NCBI RefSeq assembly: GCF_008711325.1 | Contig: NZ_VXDB01000005.1 | Coordinates: forward strand, 1 to 64,000 | Reading direction: 5' to 3' | DNA from: Roseibium sediminis | GTDB lineage: Bacteria; Pseudomonadota; Alphaproteobacteria; Rhizobiales; Stappiaceae | DNA length: 64,000 bases | Shown here: one piece after another, positions 1 through 7,811 of the stretch | Layout of the letters: each line of letters starts with the position of its first letter | Position numbering within the stretch: the first letter of the stretch is position 1 | The notes under the pieces: model-generated | The model's database searches: none | Seen by the model: the letters and a program-made list of their open reading frames with translations, nothing else | Told to the model about the DNA's origin: nothing | Translations under genes and position numbers: made by a program

Positions 1-55
1 AGTTCTCAGTGACAATTTATGGGGCCACCGGGTCAGTTCTCAGTGAAAATCAACA
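1..55. mobile_element. Possible IS21-family-like terminal remnant
   Basis: The 12-base word AGTTCTCAGTGA occurs at 1-12 and again at 35-46, followed by AAATCAACAG. Repeated short words near the ends are typical of IS21-family elements, and similar 'GGTCAGTTCTC..TG..AATCAACA' ends are familiar to me from alphaproteobacterial IS21 relatives. That identity is from memory, not from a search. No transposase gene lies in the window, so the body of the element would be to the left. Confidence 0.4.
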
Positions 56-168
56 GCCTTGGGGGCTTAAGCGAGGCGTTTGACTTTTTCAGCCACCACC
101 CCGAACAGATGCGAAAGTTCTTCCTGTCTGACGACCTCCATTCCTTTGAAGTATCGAAGATGGAGTAA
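19..168 (+). pseudogene. Beheaded 3' gene remnant before the toxin gene
   Basis: An open frame runs from an ATG at 19 to TAA at 166-168 (49 codons). Its first dozen codons lie inside the presumed insertion-sequence end. The rest (about residues 13-49, with FDFFSHHPEQ and FFLSDDLHSF) looks like a real protein C-terminus. It ends 3 bases before the next start, and its last codons supply that gene's GGAG ribosome site (162-165). I infer that it is the tail of a longer gene cut by the insertion, probably part of the same secretion operon. I do not recognise the family. Confidence 0.35.
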
Positions 169-171
169 GCC

Positions 172-1545
172 ATGGCCGGAATGTCAGATGCCGCATTGGG
201 CCTCGATGACCGTTATGGCACCCATGCTTATGACAAGTGCTCCTATGCGGGTTATGTGGCGGAGCAATTCTACCAGTATGCCGCGGCAATGAAGATGGTC
301 TATGTGCTGGCCACCGATGAGGCAGCACGATCCCAACTCATTGATGCCATCAACGAAGGAATTTCCGGGTCATCTGTTGTTCGCTTTTTGAGTTCTGCTT
401 CGAATGAATTCGCAGCGCAGCGCCTGCAAGATCCACTGCTCATCGAAATGGTCACAGGTGCGTCGTCTGACGCTGTCGCTTCCGCTCTGGGGCTGCCGGG
501 TTCCCGGCCTGAATCCGACTTTGACCTTGATGAAATAAATTCCATTCATTCGCATCTTGCCAAACAAAGATTGAACTCAGCGCGCTATCAGGCCGAAAAG
601 CAACGAGCCATGAGCGACCTGAAAAATGGCGCAACGTCATACTGGAGGGAAATCAAGCGTCGGCACTCCGAATGCGGCTTCATGTATGCAGCGCTAACGG
701 TCAGCACAGATGGAGCCTTTGTTTTGGGCGGGCTGGCACTTGGGGCAGGTCTGGGGGCGGCTGCGATTAAGGCGATGCGCTCCATCAAGTTTTTCGCAGC
801 TCGCGTGGTGAACGGAAAAATCAAGGTCACAGCAAAACATGATCTGACCGGGGGCAAGATCGAACGCGAATTCACCACGAAGGAGCTTGAAGAGGATTTT
901 GGGACGCCGGACAAAAATCATGCCGGAACATCAGACAACGAAGCAAATGTACCAACCGGTGAAGGCAAGAAAAAGAACGGCGGCAGTGACAGGGATCAGG
1001 ATACAGAAAAGACCGACGAATGGCCTGACGGGTCCTACCGCAATCCTGACGATGTGCAGGGAATGCGCCGGGCTGAAGATGGCGAGGCCATGATCAAGGA
1101 CCGAAACGGGGATTGGACCCGTGTGTCGCAAATCCCGAAGACGGACAACGTCTGGAAAGGGCAATGGGGGGAAGCGGTTGCCGATCAAAAGGCACGTCAG
1201 GATGGTTGGGAAAAGATCAACGGGCCGGATACGCAGATAACAGGCAAGGACTTTCGCGGGCGCGGCATTGATGGCATTTATCGCAATCCAAAACCGCCGC
1301 CAGACTATTTTGTCACTGATGCCAAAACGGGTAAAAGTGGTCTCAATACCACGACAAACGGTAAGCAACTTAGTGACAAATGGATTAAACACCACTTGCA
1401 GGAAATGGTTCGCAATAAGCAGCTTACCAAAGACCAAATGGATGACATTCTTGAAAGCAATCAACCGCTTGTTCAGCGTGTCACAGATGATGGCAAGGTG
1501 AAGCTTGAGACCAAGGATAAGACACCCTTTCGAAGTGAAGACTAA
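172..1545 (+). CDS. Type VI secretion nuclease toxin, PoNe-like C-terminal domain
   Basis: This 457-residue protein is probably an antibacterial DNase delivered by a type VI secretion system. Residues 1-170 form an unrecognised N-terminal region. Residues 181-200 are a Gly/Ala-rich hydrophobic stretch. Residues 225-300 are a charged linker, and 325-457 form the toxin domain. That domain shows a PD-(D/E)xK-like pattern: Glu334 in GQWGEA, Asp367 in GIDGIY, Asp383-x-Lys385 in VTDAK, then GKQLSDKW at 397-404, which resembles the Gln/Trp motif of PoNe nucleases. The next gene encodes a DUF1911-type protein, the known immunity partner of PoNe toxins, which supports the call. The start is set by GGAG at 162-165. 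The N-terminal half could be a delivery or chaperone-binding region, but I cannot name it. Confidence 0.75.
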   Translation: MAGMSDAALGLDDRYGTHAYDKCSYAGYVAEQFYQYAAAMKMVYVLATDEAARSQLIDAINEGISGSSVVRFLSSASNEFAAQRLQDPLLIEMVTGASSDAVASALGLPGSRPESDFDLDEINSIHSHLAKQRLNSARYQAEKQRAMSDLKNGATSYWREIKRRHSECGFMYAALTVSTDGAFVLGGLALGAGLGAAAIKAMRSIKFFAARVVNGKIKVTAKHDLTGGKIEREFTTKELEEDFGTPDKNHAGTSDNEANVPTGEGKKKNGGSDRDQDTEKTDEWPDGSYRNPDDVQGMRRAEDGEAMIKDRNGDWTRVSQIPKTDNVWKGQWGEAVADQKARQDGWEKINGPDTQITGKDFRGRGIDGIYRNPKPPPDYFVTDAKTGKSGLNTTTNGKQLSDKWIKHHLQEMVRNKQLTKDQMDDILESNQPLVQRVTDDGKVKLETKDKTPFRSED

Positions 1546-1563
1546 CCGCGCGCAGAGAGTATG

Positions 1564-2349
1564 ATGAGAGATACTTACAAGGACATGGCCTATTTTGAGG
1601 CTCAATTACAGAATGATCTGCCACGAAAACAGAAATCCATCGAAAAGCTTGCAAACCCGGACATCACCGATCAAGCGAAGCAAGCTAGATTAGATATTCT
1701 GTTTGATATACAGCTAGACCGTACATTGACCTTCTACAATATAGGAAAGCCAGTTGATGAGGTGATTGGCGAGCTTAATGCTGCGTGGCCTCTGTTCATT
1801 GAAGCTCATAACTTCTCCGCTTCTAACTCCAGAGAGCCTTCAGGAAAGCTTCAATTGACGCCTGCTGAAAAAAACAAGATCTTTCCGCTTCTTGTCCTGT
1901 CCAATGCGCCAAAGGCAATCACCGACACCATTTTTGACTACACGAACTCTATTCTCAATTATGAAGTCGATGTCGCCCGTGAACAAGAACTGGATGTAGG
2001 GTTTGATCCGTTCACATATGAGTTCGCCAAATACCTGAACTATTTGTCGGCCCGGGTTCACGATGAGCTTACGTGGCCTGCTTTATACGGCAAGCTTTAT
2101 GAGTGTTTCACGCGCCATGAAGGCCACCGTCCTGATATCCTCAAGGAGTATGTCGATAACTGGCAGAAAATTGCCACCAAGGAAGAGTGGTACCTCAAGG
2201 ACGAACACAAGATGGATACCAATGACGAGTTCCGTGGCTATTGGTGTTTTCTTGGAGCTGCAGTGGCGAAGATGCTCAAGATCGATGATCTCGCACTGAA
2301 AGATCATCCGCATTACCCTTACGACTTGGTCCACTACATGCCATCGTAA
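1564..2349 (+). CDS. PoNi-type immunity protein (DUF1910/DUF1911)
   Basis: A 261-residue cytoplasmic protein expected to bind and neutralise the nuclease toxin encoded just upstream. The N-terminus (MRDTYKDMAYFEAQL) matches the usual beginning of DUF1910 proteins. The C-terminal segment with GYWCFLGAAVAKML and LKDHPHYPYDLVHY is the DUF1911 hallmark, a conserved Trp/Ala/Ala core followed by D-P-YPYDL. An ATG at 1561 is one codon earlier, but AGAGAG at 1554-1559 fits the ATG at 1564 better. The gap to the toxin gene is 18 bases, consistent with a toxin-immunity operon. Family recognition is from memory; specificity for this toxin is inferred from position. Confidence 0.82.
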   Translation: MRDTYKDMAYFEAQLQNDLPRKQKSIEKLANPDITDQAKQARLDILFDIQLDRTLTFYNIGKPVDEVIGELNAAWPLFIEAHNFSASNSREPSGKLQLTPAEKNKIFPLLVLSNAPKAITDTIFDYTNSILNYEVDVAREQELDVGFDPFTYEFAKYLNYLSARVHDELTWPALYGKLYECFTRHEGHRPDILKEYVDNWQKIATKEEWYLKDEHKMDTNDEFRGYWCFLGAAVAKMLKIDDLALKDHPHYPYDLVHYMPS

Positions 2350-2367
2350 AGACCGAAGGAGCTCAAC

Positions 2368-2667
2368 ATGCCAGCAGCGCATAGAAAAGGGGATATAGGG
2401 TCCGGGCACGGGTGCCATTTTCCGCCATCTTCTGCGACCGGTGGGTCGCCGAATGTCTTCGTCAACGGTATTCCGGTGATGCGGGTAGGCGACAGTTATG
2501 CGCCCCATGGCTGCCCGGCGTGTCCAGTGCCGCCTCATGGACGGGCTTTGGCCGCCGGTTCGCCGACTGTTGTTGTCAATGGCAAGGCGGCTGGTCGCGT
2601 CGGCGATGCGATCAATTGCGGTGGATCTGCTGCTGCAGGCTCCGGTGACGTGTTTTTTGATGGCTGA
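2368..2667 (+). CDS. PAAR-domain protein (type VI spike tip)
   Basis: A 99-residue PAAR protein. It starts MPAAHRKGDIGSGHG and has two copies of the family's beta-hairpin pattern (SPNVFVNGIPVMRVGD and SPTVVVNGKAAGRVGD). His and Cys residues (HGC, HGCPAC, NCGG) probably bind the zinc at the tip. PAAR proteins sharpen the VgrG spike and can carry effectors. This one has no fused toxin, so the toxin upstream would be a separate cargo. A strong AAGGAG lies just before the start. It is co-directional with the toxin and immunity genes, 18 bases after the latter. Confidence 0.92.
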   Translation: MPAAHRKGDIGSGHGCHFPPSSATGGSPNVFVNGIPVMRVGDSYAPHGCPACPVPPHGRALAAGSPTVVVNGKAAGRVGDAINCGGSAAAGSGDVFFDG

Positions 2668-2704
2668 TCCATTGTATTTGCCCGTCATTGTCGGGGTTGA
2701 TTGA

Positions 2705-3268
2705 ATGGCTTCTCCCAATCTGCCGATAGATCTCGGCAATGGCATTACCGCGCTCGATATCCTGCAGGGGATTTGGGCCAGTGAACGGGTAAGGTCTGCG
2801 CCGGGCGAGGGAACTGAAGAGCTGGAATTCAGTGAATACAAGCCTGGCTCCGACCAGCAGTTATTGGCAATGCTGGGTACCTTTCCGGCAAGCCGCTGGA
2901 GGGAGCTGTGCAACGGAGCGGGTTGGACGCCAATTGCCGCCTCGGCCTTGACCTGGTGCAAGGATGGAGATCTTTCCGACGCGCTGACCGTTTACCGCGA
3001 ACTTGGGCAGATCCCTCAACCCGCCGGTGCTTTGGAATGGGCCGCCACCATGCTGAAACCCGATCTGCTTCCCGAAAACCGGTTTTCGGTTCTGATTGAA
3101 AATGGAGAGGATGCGGTCGGCCTCGGCGTGCTGATCGCCGCTCGCCACGAACCGCCCATTATGGACATAGACGCCGCTCTTGAAGCACGGTTGAATGTAG
3201 ATTTACGCGCTCTTCTTGATGCAAGAAGTCATGCTAGCGATTTTAAACCGGAGCTGGTTGTCGGATAG
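2705..3268 (+). CDS. Unrecognised protein of the type VI cassette
   Basis: A 187-residue, acidic, Trp- and Leu-rich soluble protein with no signal peptide or membrane segment. It starts MASPNLPIDLGNG, with central helices around WRELCNGAGWTP and ALTWCKDGDLSDAL. It lies 37 bases after the PAAR gene on the same strand, so it probably belongs to the same transcript. Position suggests an accessory, adaptor or second immunity role, but nothing in the sequence proves any of these. It may belong to one of the PAAR-associated families of unknown function (DUF6931 comes to mind, not verified). Confidence 0.65.
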   Translation: MASPNLPIDLGNGITALDILQGIWASERVRSAPGEGTEELEFSEYKPGSDQQLLAMLGTFPASRWRELCNGAGWTPIAASALTWCKDGDLSDALTVYRELGQIPQPAGALEWAATMLKPDLLPENRFSVLIENGEDAVGLGVLIAARHEPPIMDIDAALEARLNVDLRALLDARSHASDFKPELVVG

Positions 3269-3553
3269 GGCATCCTTAGATAGTCCGCCCAGAAGAACCT
3301 CTGGAAGCCTTGCATCGTGTGGTAGTATCCATATTTTTTCGCCCATTTGTTTTCAGGCGACGGCTCCGTGGGTTTGGTTTTGCTCCTGATAGAGCGGTGC
3401 CATGTTGATGTATTTTTGCGCTGACCATTTGCCCACTGCGATGAGCGCGACAATGACAGAGGCATTCAAACTAGCAGCTTAACCTGAGCAGATTCCGCTG
3501 GGTCGATACACCCAAGGGGAGTGGGGCAGAGATGCAGGCAGGGCTTGATGCGC
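3269..3553. other. Gap between cassette and integrase, no clear gene
   Basis: This 285-base stretch separates the convergent cassette and integrase genes. Short open frames exist on the minus strand (for example 3229-3465), but none has a ribosome site or a recognisable product. I see no strong terminator hairpin. It may be degenerate island DNA. Confidence 0.5.
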
Positions 3554-4633
3554 CTACACGGCAACACGGAAGCGGCCTGACTGTTTGCGCTCGGTTTCCA
3601 TTTTGCGCAGCCGCGCCACTGCATCGCTCACCCGCGGGTGTCGATAGCGCAGCAGCGACTTGATATCGACGTGGCCGGAAAAGTCCATGACTTGTTCTGC
3701 AGTCCATCCGTTATCGAAACAGCGTGAAATCGCCTCATGTCTGAAATCATGCCAGCGCCAATGGACAACACCAGCCCGCAGCCGCGCCCGCTCGAACGCG
3801 TCCTTCAGGGCATCGGCGGTAATGGGGAAGATATGCCCTTGCCTCTTCTCGGCGCCGGCAAGCTCTTCGACGATTGTCTGCGCGGCGCAAGTCAGCAGGA
3901 TGTCCCGTCCGCGCCCGTTCTTGGCGTCGTGCAGGTAAATCGTTCCCCCGTTGTGGCTGTAGTCTCTCCAATGAAGGCGCAGCATTTCGGACCGCCTGCA
4001 CCCGGTTTCCAGAGCGAACCGGGCGGCCGGTAGAAGAAGACTGTTTGTGGAGCAGGCGAATGCATGGAAGAGCCGGTCCTCTTCATCAGCTTCAAGCCGG
4101 ATAATGCGCTCGTCCCGTACCTGGGGGCGGCTGACCTGGTCCAACGGAGAGCCAAGCATAGCTAGGTCAATCGCGGCCTGTCTCATGACCGGCATCAGCA
4201 AATTCATTTCCCGGCGGACGGTGCTGGATTCCACGTCTTCCAGTCGCAGTGACTTCCAGTCCTCCCAGTCGTGGCGGGTAATATTCGCCATGCTCATCTG
4301 GCAGAATGCCGGATATCGTTTGATGAAAGCGGAAAGGCGTGCGGTTTCGCCGTCTTTGCCCTTTTTGTCGCTTCGCTGGACTTCCCTGATGGCATTCTCC
4401 AGCACTTCGCCGAGGGTGATCCGCTCTGGAGCACGGTGGTCGCGACGGCTGCCATGGTTGCGGTCATTGAGGACCTGGACGACGGCGGCATCGGCATCCG
4501 CCAGCCGGTCGAACGTTTTTGTGTAGTCGGGAAAGCCTTTCTTGCGAATCTTGACCTGATAGCCGGTCAGGCGCCCGTCTGAGGAAATGCGCTCATATAC
4601 GTGAGGATGGTCGTTGAGTTTCTTGGTCGGCAC
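3554..4633 (-). CDS. Tyrosine recombinase (island integrase)
   Basis: A site-specific integrase of the phage tyrosine-recombinase family that would catalyse integration at the adjacent tRNA-Arg gene. The catalytic residues are visible in order: Arg in [10 protein letters not shown], Lys in [15 protein letters not shown] for the His-x-x-Arg box, the second His in SGHVD, and the nucleophilic Tyr in LLRYRHP. The N-terminal third resembles arm- and core-binding domains. I chose a GTG start at 4633 with AAGGAA upstream (359 residues). A TTG at 4696 would add 21 residues but would read through the tandem repeats at 4659-4680. The gene points away from the tRNA, as is usual for tRNA-targeted islands. 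No excisionase was seen. Confidence 0.9.
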   Translation of the reverse strand: MPTKKLNDHPHVYERISSDGRLTGYQVKIRKKGFPDYTKTFDRLADADAAVVQVLNDRNHGSRRDHRAPERITLGEVLENAIREVQRSDKKGKDGETARLSAFIKRYPAFCQMSMANITRHDWEDWKSLRLEDVESSTVRREMNLLMPVMRQAAIDLAMLGSPLDQVSRPQVRDERIIRLEADEEDRLFHAFACSTNSLLLPAARFALETGCRRSEMLRLHWRDYSHNGGTIYLHDAKNGRGRDILLTCAAQTIVEELAGAEKRQGHIFPITADALKDAFERARLRAGVVHWRWHDFRHEAISRCFDNGWTAEQVMDFSGHVDIKSLLRYRHPRVSDAVARLRKMETERKQSGRFRVAV

Positions 4634-4658
4634 GGGACATTGGTTCCTTGGAATCGGA

Positions 4659-4680
4659 TTTGTCCCAAATTTGTCCCAAA
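4659..4680. repeat. Two adjacent 11-base direct repeats before the integrase
   Basis: TTTGTCCCAAA occurs twice back to back (4659-4669 and 4670-4680). Each unit is itself nearly palindromic. The position between the integrase start and the tRNA 3' end suggests integrase arm-type or excisionase binding sites, or an operator. This is inferred from position only. Confidence 0.55.
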
Positions 4681-4735
4681 CCCATGAAAGGAACAAATTT
4701 TCAGCGTAGAAATTTCGCTAAGCCATTGAAAACAT

Positions 4736-4812
4736 TGGCGCACCCGACAGGATTCGAACCTGTGGCCTTTGCCTTCGGAGGGCAACGCTCTATCCAGCTG
4801 AGCTACGGGTGC
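4736..4812 (-). tRNA. tRNA-Arg (anticodon CCG)
   Basis: Read on the minus strand, the molecule is a complete cloverleaf with acceptor GCACCCG pairing to CGGGTGC. It has a D-arm AGCTCAGCTGGATAGAGC, an anticodon stem TTGCC/GGCAA with loop CTCCGAA (anticodon CCG, reading CGG) and a T-arm containing GGTTCGAATCC. The CCA end is encoded (4736-4738). The 3' end faces the integrase gene, so this is the probable chromosomal attachment site and the right boundary of the island. Confidence 0.97.
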
Positions 4813-5048
4813 TTGGCCGTGCCATGATAGGCAGGCAGACAGAAAGTCCTGATACCTGATTGCCGAAGATCGGGCAATGGCTTTCTTTCAGTTTTATCCG
4901 CCCGGCCACCTTCATGAAGGCAAAACGGAGCAGGGGTTCTCGACACGAGCCCGAGGAGCTCAAAAACGACTGCACTCCATTTGAAGTGATACGCTTTGGC
5001 CTGTCACACGTATTGAAGAAAAGACTTTTCCAACAGAGCGTCTCAGGC

Positions 5049-6593
5049 ATGCCCGTTCGTCATCTTGTTTTGGTCATGGCCGACCAATTGTCGACCACGA
5101 TCTCGTCCCTTCGCAATTTCGACCCCGTTCAGGACCATGTGTTGATGGTCGAGGTGATGGAGGAGGCAACTCATGTGCCGCATCACCGAAAGAAGATCGT
5201 CTTCCTGTTGTCCGCCATGCGCCATTTTGCGACGGAGCTCGGAGGCAGGGGCTGGCCGATCAGCTATGTATCCCTTGATGACCAGAACAATACGGGCTCA
5301 TTTACCGGTGAAGTTGCGCGAGCCGTCGAGCAGCTTTCACCCCAGACGATCGTTCTGACGCGTCCTGGCGAGTGGCGGGTCTTGCAGATGGCCGAAGCAT
5401 GGACCCAGCTGACCGGCTGCCCGATCGAAATTCGCGAGGATGATCGGTTCATTACCTCTCCGGATGAATTCCAGCGATGGGCGGAGGGGCGCAAGCAACT
5501 TCGCATGGAGTATTTTTATCGTGAGATTCGGCGCAAAACGGGATTGCTGATGGAGGCTGGAAAGCCCGCAGGCGGCAAGTGGAATTTTGATGCAGAAAAC
5601 CGCAAGCCGGCGTCCGGAGACCTGTTTCGTCCGCAGCCCGCCCGCTTTGCTCCCGATGAAATGACTCTGGAAGTCCTTCAGCTGGTGAAAACCCGATTTG
5701 CCGACCGGTTCGGTGACCTTGAACCGTTCTGGTTTGCGGTGACGCAAGAGCAGGCGACACGGGCATTTGATCATTTTGTTAAAGAGGCATTGCCGCTCTT
5801 TGGCGACTATCAGGACGCCATGCTGCGCGGCGAGCGCTTCCTTTATCACTCAGTCGTTTCCGCCTATCTCAATGTCGGTTTGCTGAACCCGCTGGAGATG
5901 TGCCGTCGGGTGGAAGAGGAATATCTGGCAGGGCGGGTGCCGATCAACGCAGCCGAGGGGTTCATCAGGCAGGTCATTGGCTGGCGCGAATATGTCAGGG
6001 GCATCTATTGGATGAAGATGCCCGGCTATGTCGACGAAAACCACCTTGCAGCGCAGAGACATTTACCCTCGTTCTACTGGACGGGGGAGACGGACATGAT
6101 GTGCATGGCCGAAGCGATCAGCCAGACCAGAGAGGAGGCGTATGCTCACCACATCCAACGCCTCATGGTGACGGGTAATTTTGCTCTTCTTGCCGGTCTG
6201 TCGCCGAAGGGCGTTCATGAGTGGTACCTGAGCGTCTATGCAGATGCATTTGAATGGGTCGAACTGCCCAACACGCTCGGTATGAGCCAGTATGCGGATG
6301 GCGGCATTCTCGGTTCAAAACCCTACGCGGCAAGCGGGGCGTATATCGATAAAATGTCGGACTATTGTTCCAGCTGCTCCTATGATGTGAAGCAGAAGAT
6401 GGGTGAGGGCGCATGCCCCTTCAATCTGCTCTACTGGCACTTTGTAGACGGGAACCGCGGCCGATTGAACGGCAATCCAAGGATGCAAATGGTCTACAGG
6501 ACCTGGGACAAGATGTCTGGGGATCGACGTGGACAAGTCATCGCAGATGCTGAAAAAATTTTAGAGAAACTGGATGCAAACGAGCGGGTCTGA
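5049..6593 (+). CDS. FeS-type bacterial (6-4) photolyase (PhrB-like)
   Basis: A 514-residue member of the FeS-BCP/CryPro branch of the photolyase family, which repairs (6-4) photoproducts with light using FAD, a ribolumazine antenna and a [4Fe-4S] cluster. The N-terminal part (MPVRHLVLVMADQLS) is the Rossmann antenna domain. The C-terminal half is helical, with GWREYVRGIYW near the FAD site. Four conserved Cys are visible: LEMC, CSSC and GACPFN. The frame is open further upstream, but conservation begins at the ATG at 5049. The ribosome site is weak. The gene is the first core gene to the right of the island boundary. Confidence 0.9.
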   Translation: MPVRHLVLVMADQLSTTISSLRNFDPVQDHVLMVEVMEEATHVPHHRKKIVFLLSAMRHFATELGGRGWPISYVSLDDQNNTGSFTGEVARAVEQLSPQTIVLTRPGEWRVLQMAEAWTQLTGCPIEIREDDRFITSPDEFQRWAEGRKQLRMEYFYREIRRKTGLLMEAGKPAGGKWNFDAENRKPASGDLFRPQPARFAPDEMTLEVLQLVKTRFADRFGDLEPFWFAVTQEQATRAFDHFVKEALPLFGDYQDAMLRGERFLYHSVVSAYLNVGLLNPLEMCRRVEEEYLAGRVPINAAEGFIRQVIGWREYVRGIYWMKMPGYVDENHLAAQRHLPSFYWTGETDMMCMAEAISQTREEAYAHHIQRLMVTGNFALLAGLSPKGVHEWYLSVYADAFEWVELPNTLGMSQYADGGILGSKPYAASGAYIDKMSDYCSSCSYDVKQKMGEGACPFNLLYWHFVDGNRGRLNGNPRMQMVYRTWDKMSGDRRGQVIADAEKILEKLDANERV

Positions 6594-7190
6594 AGGCGTG
6601 TTTCACGCAGATAGCTCAGCGTTTCATGGGCTCGATTCGGGTACAAAGGCTCATGCATCCGGGAGTTTGCCGTCCGATGATGCGGGCGCGCAAAGGAAAT
6701 TTCGATCTTCCTCAAGGGGAGTTGAACTGCGCCGCGACCATCCTGAGAGAAGTCAAAATTACTGTAAAGTCAGGTACCTGCAGCGGTTTGCATAGAATTT
6801 AACATCAGAAAATAGTATTTGTTTACAATAATTTACAAAATACACGCCGATGGATTACCTCAAGTCTGTATGATTTTGTCATTGTGCATTATATCATGGA
6901 GTAGTCTTGCAGGTGAAGCGAGGTGTTTTTGACCCGTTCCTTCAGCTCAGGATGGCAAAAGCCAAAAAAAAGCGCGGCCAGAACGACCGCGCGAATAAAG
7001 TTACTGTGCACGTGGCCCCATCGACCACAAATGCATACTACTTCGATTGTTTCGATTTGTCATTACCGTAATCTAACTTATTTTCATGAGAGTGAAGTTC
7101 CGCGACGAAAGTCAGTCTCGATTCAACAGGCGTTTTTGATCAATCAGCGCGTGCAGAGCGTCCATTAACCACCAACCGGAACGCTTCTGC
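6594..7190. other. Long intergenic region with a possible small transcript
   Basis: About 600 bases lie between the photolyase gene and the convergent RlpA-like gene. The middle (about 6780-6900) is very AT-rich. A minus-strand intrinsic terminator sits at 6964-6992, 200 bases past the RlpA stop. Just before it on the minus strand is a 20-codon frame (7063 to 7001) with no good ribosome site. Either the RlpA message has a long 3' end or a short independent RNA is made here. Confidence 0.5.
6964..6992 (-). terminator. Intrinsic terminator, minus strand
   Basis: On the minus strand GCGCGGTC pairs with GGCCGCGC (one G-U pair) around a 5-base loop and is followed by eight T. It could end the rlpA-like transcript or a small RNA made between 7190 and 6964. 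Confidence 0.65.
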
Positions 7191-7595
7191 CTAGTTCGGG
7201 CATTTGAAAGGTCGTTTCGGCAAATAGCCGGCCGGTACCTCTGCGGTTACCTCTACCTGCGTCAGTCCCCGGCCCTTGAAGCCAAGACGGCGGGCGGCCT
7301 CGCGGGTAACGTCAATGACCCGCCCCTTCACGAACGGACCCCGATCGTTGATCCGGACCGTAAGCGTTTTCCCGTTTCTCAAGTTGCGCACGGTAACATT
7401 TGTTCCGAAGGGCAGGGACCTGTGCGCGGCATGCAGACTGTCCGGGTTGGCGCGTTCACCGCTGGCCGTCGTTCCGGTCAGTTCGTACCAGGACGCTTTC
7501 CCGCATTGTGTAATGACCTTTGTGGTTGGCCATGCGGGAGAGCTGAGGGTCAGGCCGCATAGAAACAGGCACAGACGGGCGGCGCTAAGGCGCAT
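7191..7595 (-). CDS. RlpA-like double-psi beta-barrel protein
   Basis: A 134-residue exported protein of the RlpA family. These are cell-envelope proteins related to septal lytic transglycosylases. Residues 1-24 form a signal peptide (MRLSAARLCLFLCGLTLSSPAWP). The barrel shows the family motifs GKASWYE, TASGE, AHRSLPFGT, VRINDRGPF and DVTREAARRLGF. In known RlpA enzymes the conserved Asp and His of this barrel are needed for activity, and both are present. There is no C-terminal SPOR domain, so this is the short form. The start at 7595 has GGAG upstream; a longer frame to 7664 exists but would bury the signal peptide. Confidence 0.86.
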   Translation of the reverse strand: MRLSAARLCLFLCGLTLSSPAWPTTKVITQCGKASWYELTGTTASGERANPDSLHAAHRSLPFGTNVTVRNLRNGKTLTVRINDRGPFVKGRVIDVTREAARRLGFKGRGLTQVEVTAEVPAGYLPKRPFKCPN

Positions 7596-7811
7596 TGTAG
7601 TCTCCTTGGTCGATTTTCGGCACAACGTATGAAGCCGTTCGAGCATCCCGTCCGCATTACCCAAGCGGAGGGTATGTATTGCTTATGGACCGCAAGTCGA
7701 AAATTGTAAATGCAAAATTAAGAATTCGTTAAGCATACGAAATCATTAACCTGTGTGCATATTGCGACCCGGAATTAGCTGATAGTTAATCGTGTTAATC
7801 TTGCTTCGTCG

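Noticed and set aside
3229..3465. A 78-codon minus-strand frame between the cassette and integrase
   Set aside because: It overlaps the end of the 2705-3268 gene, has no ribosome site and no recognisable motif.
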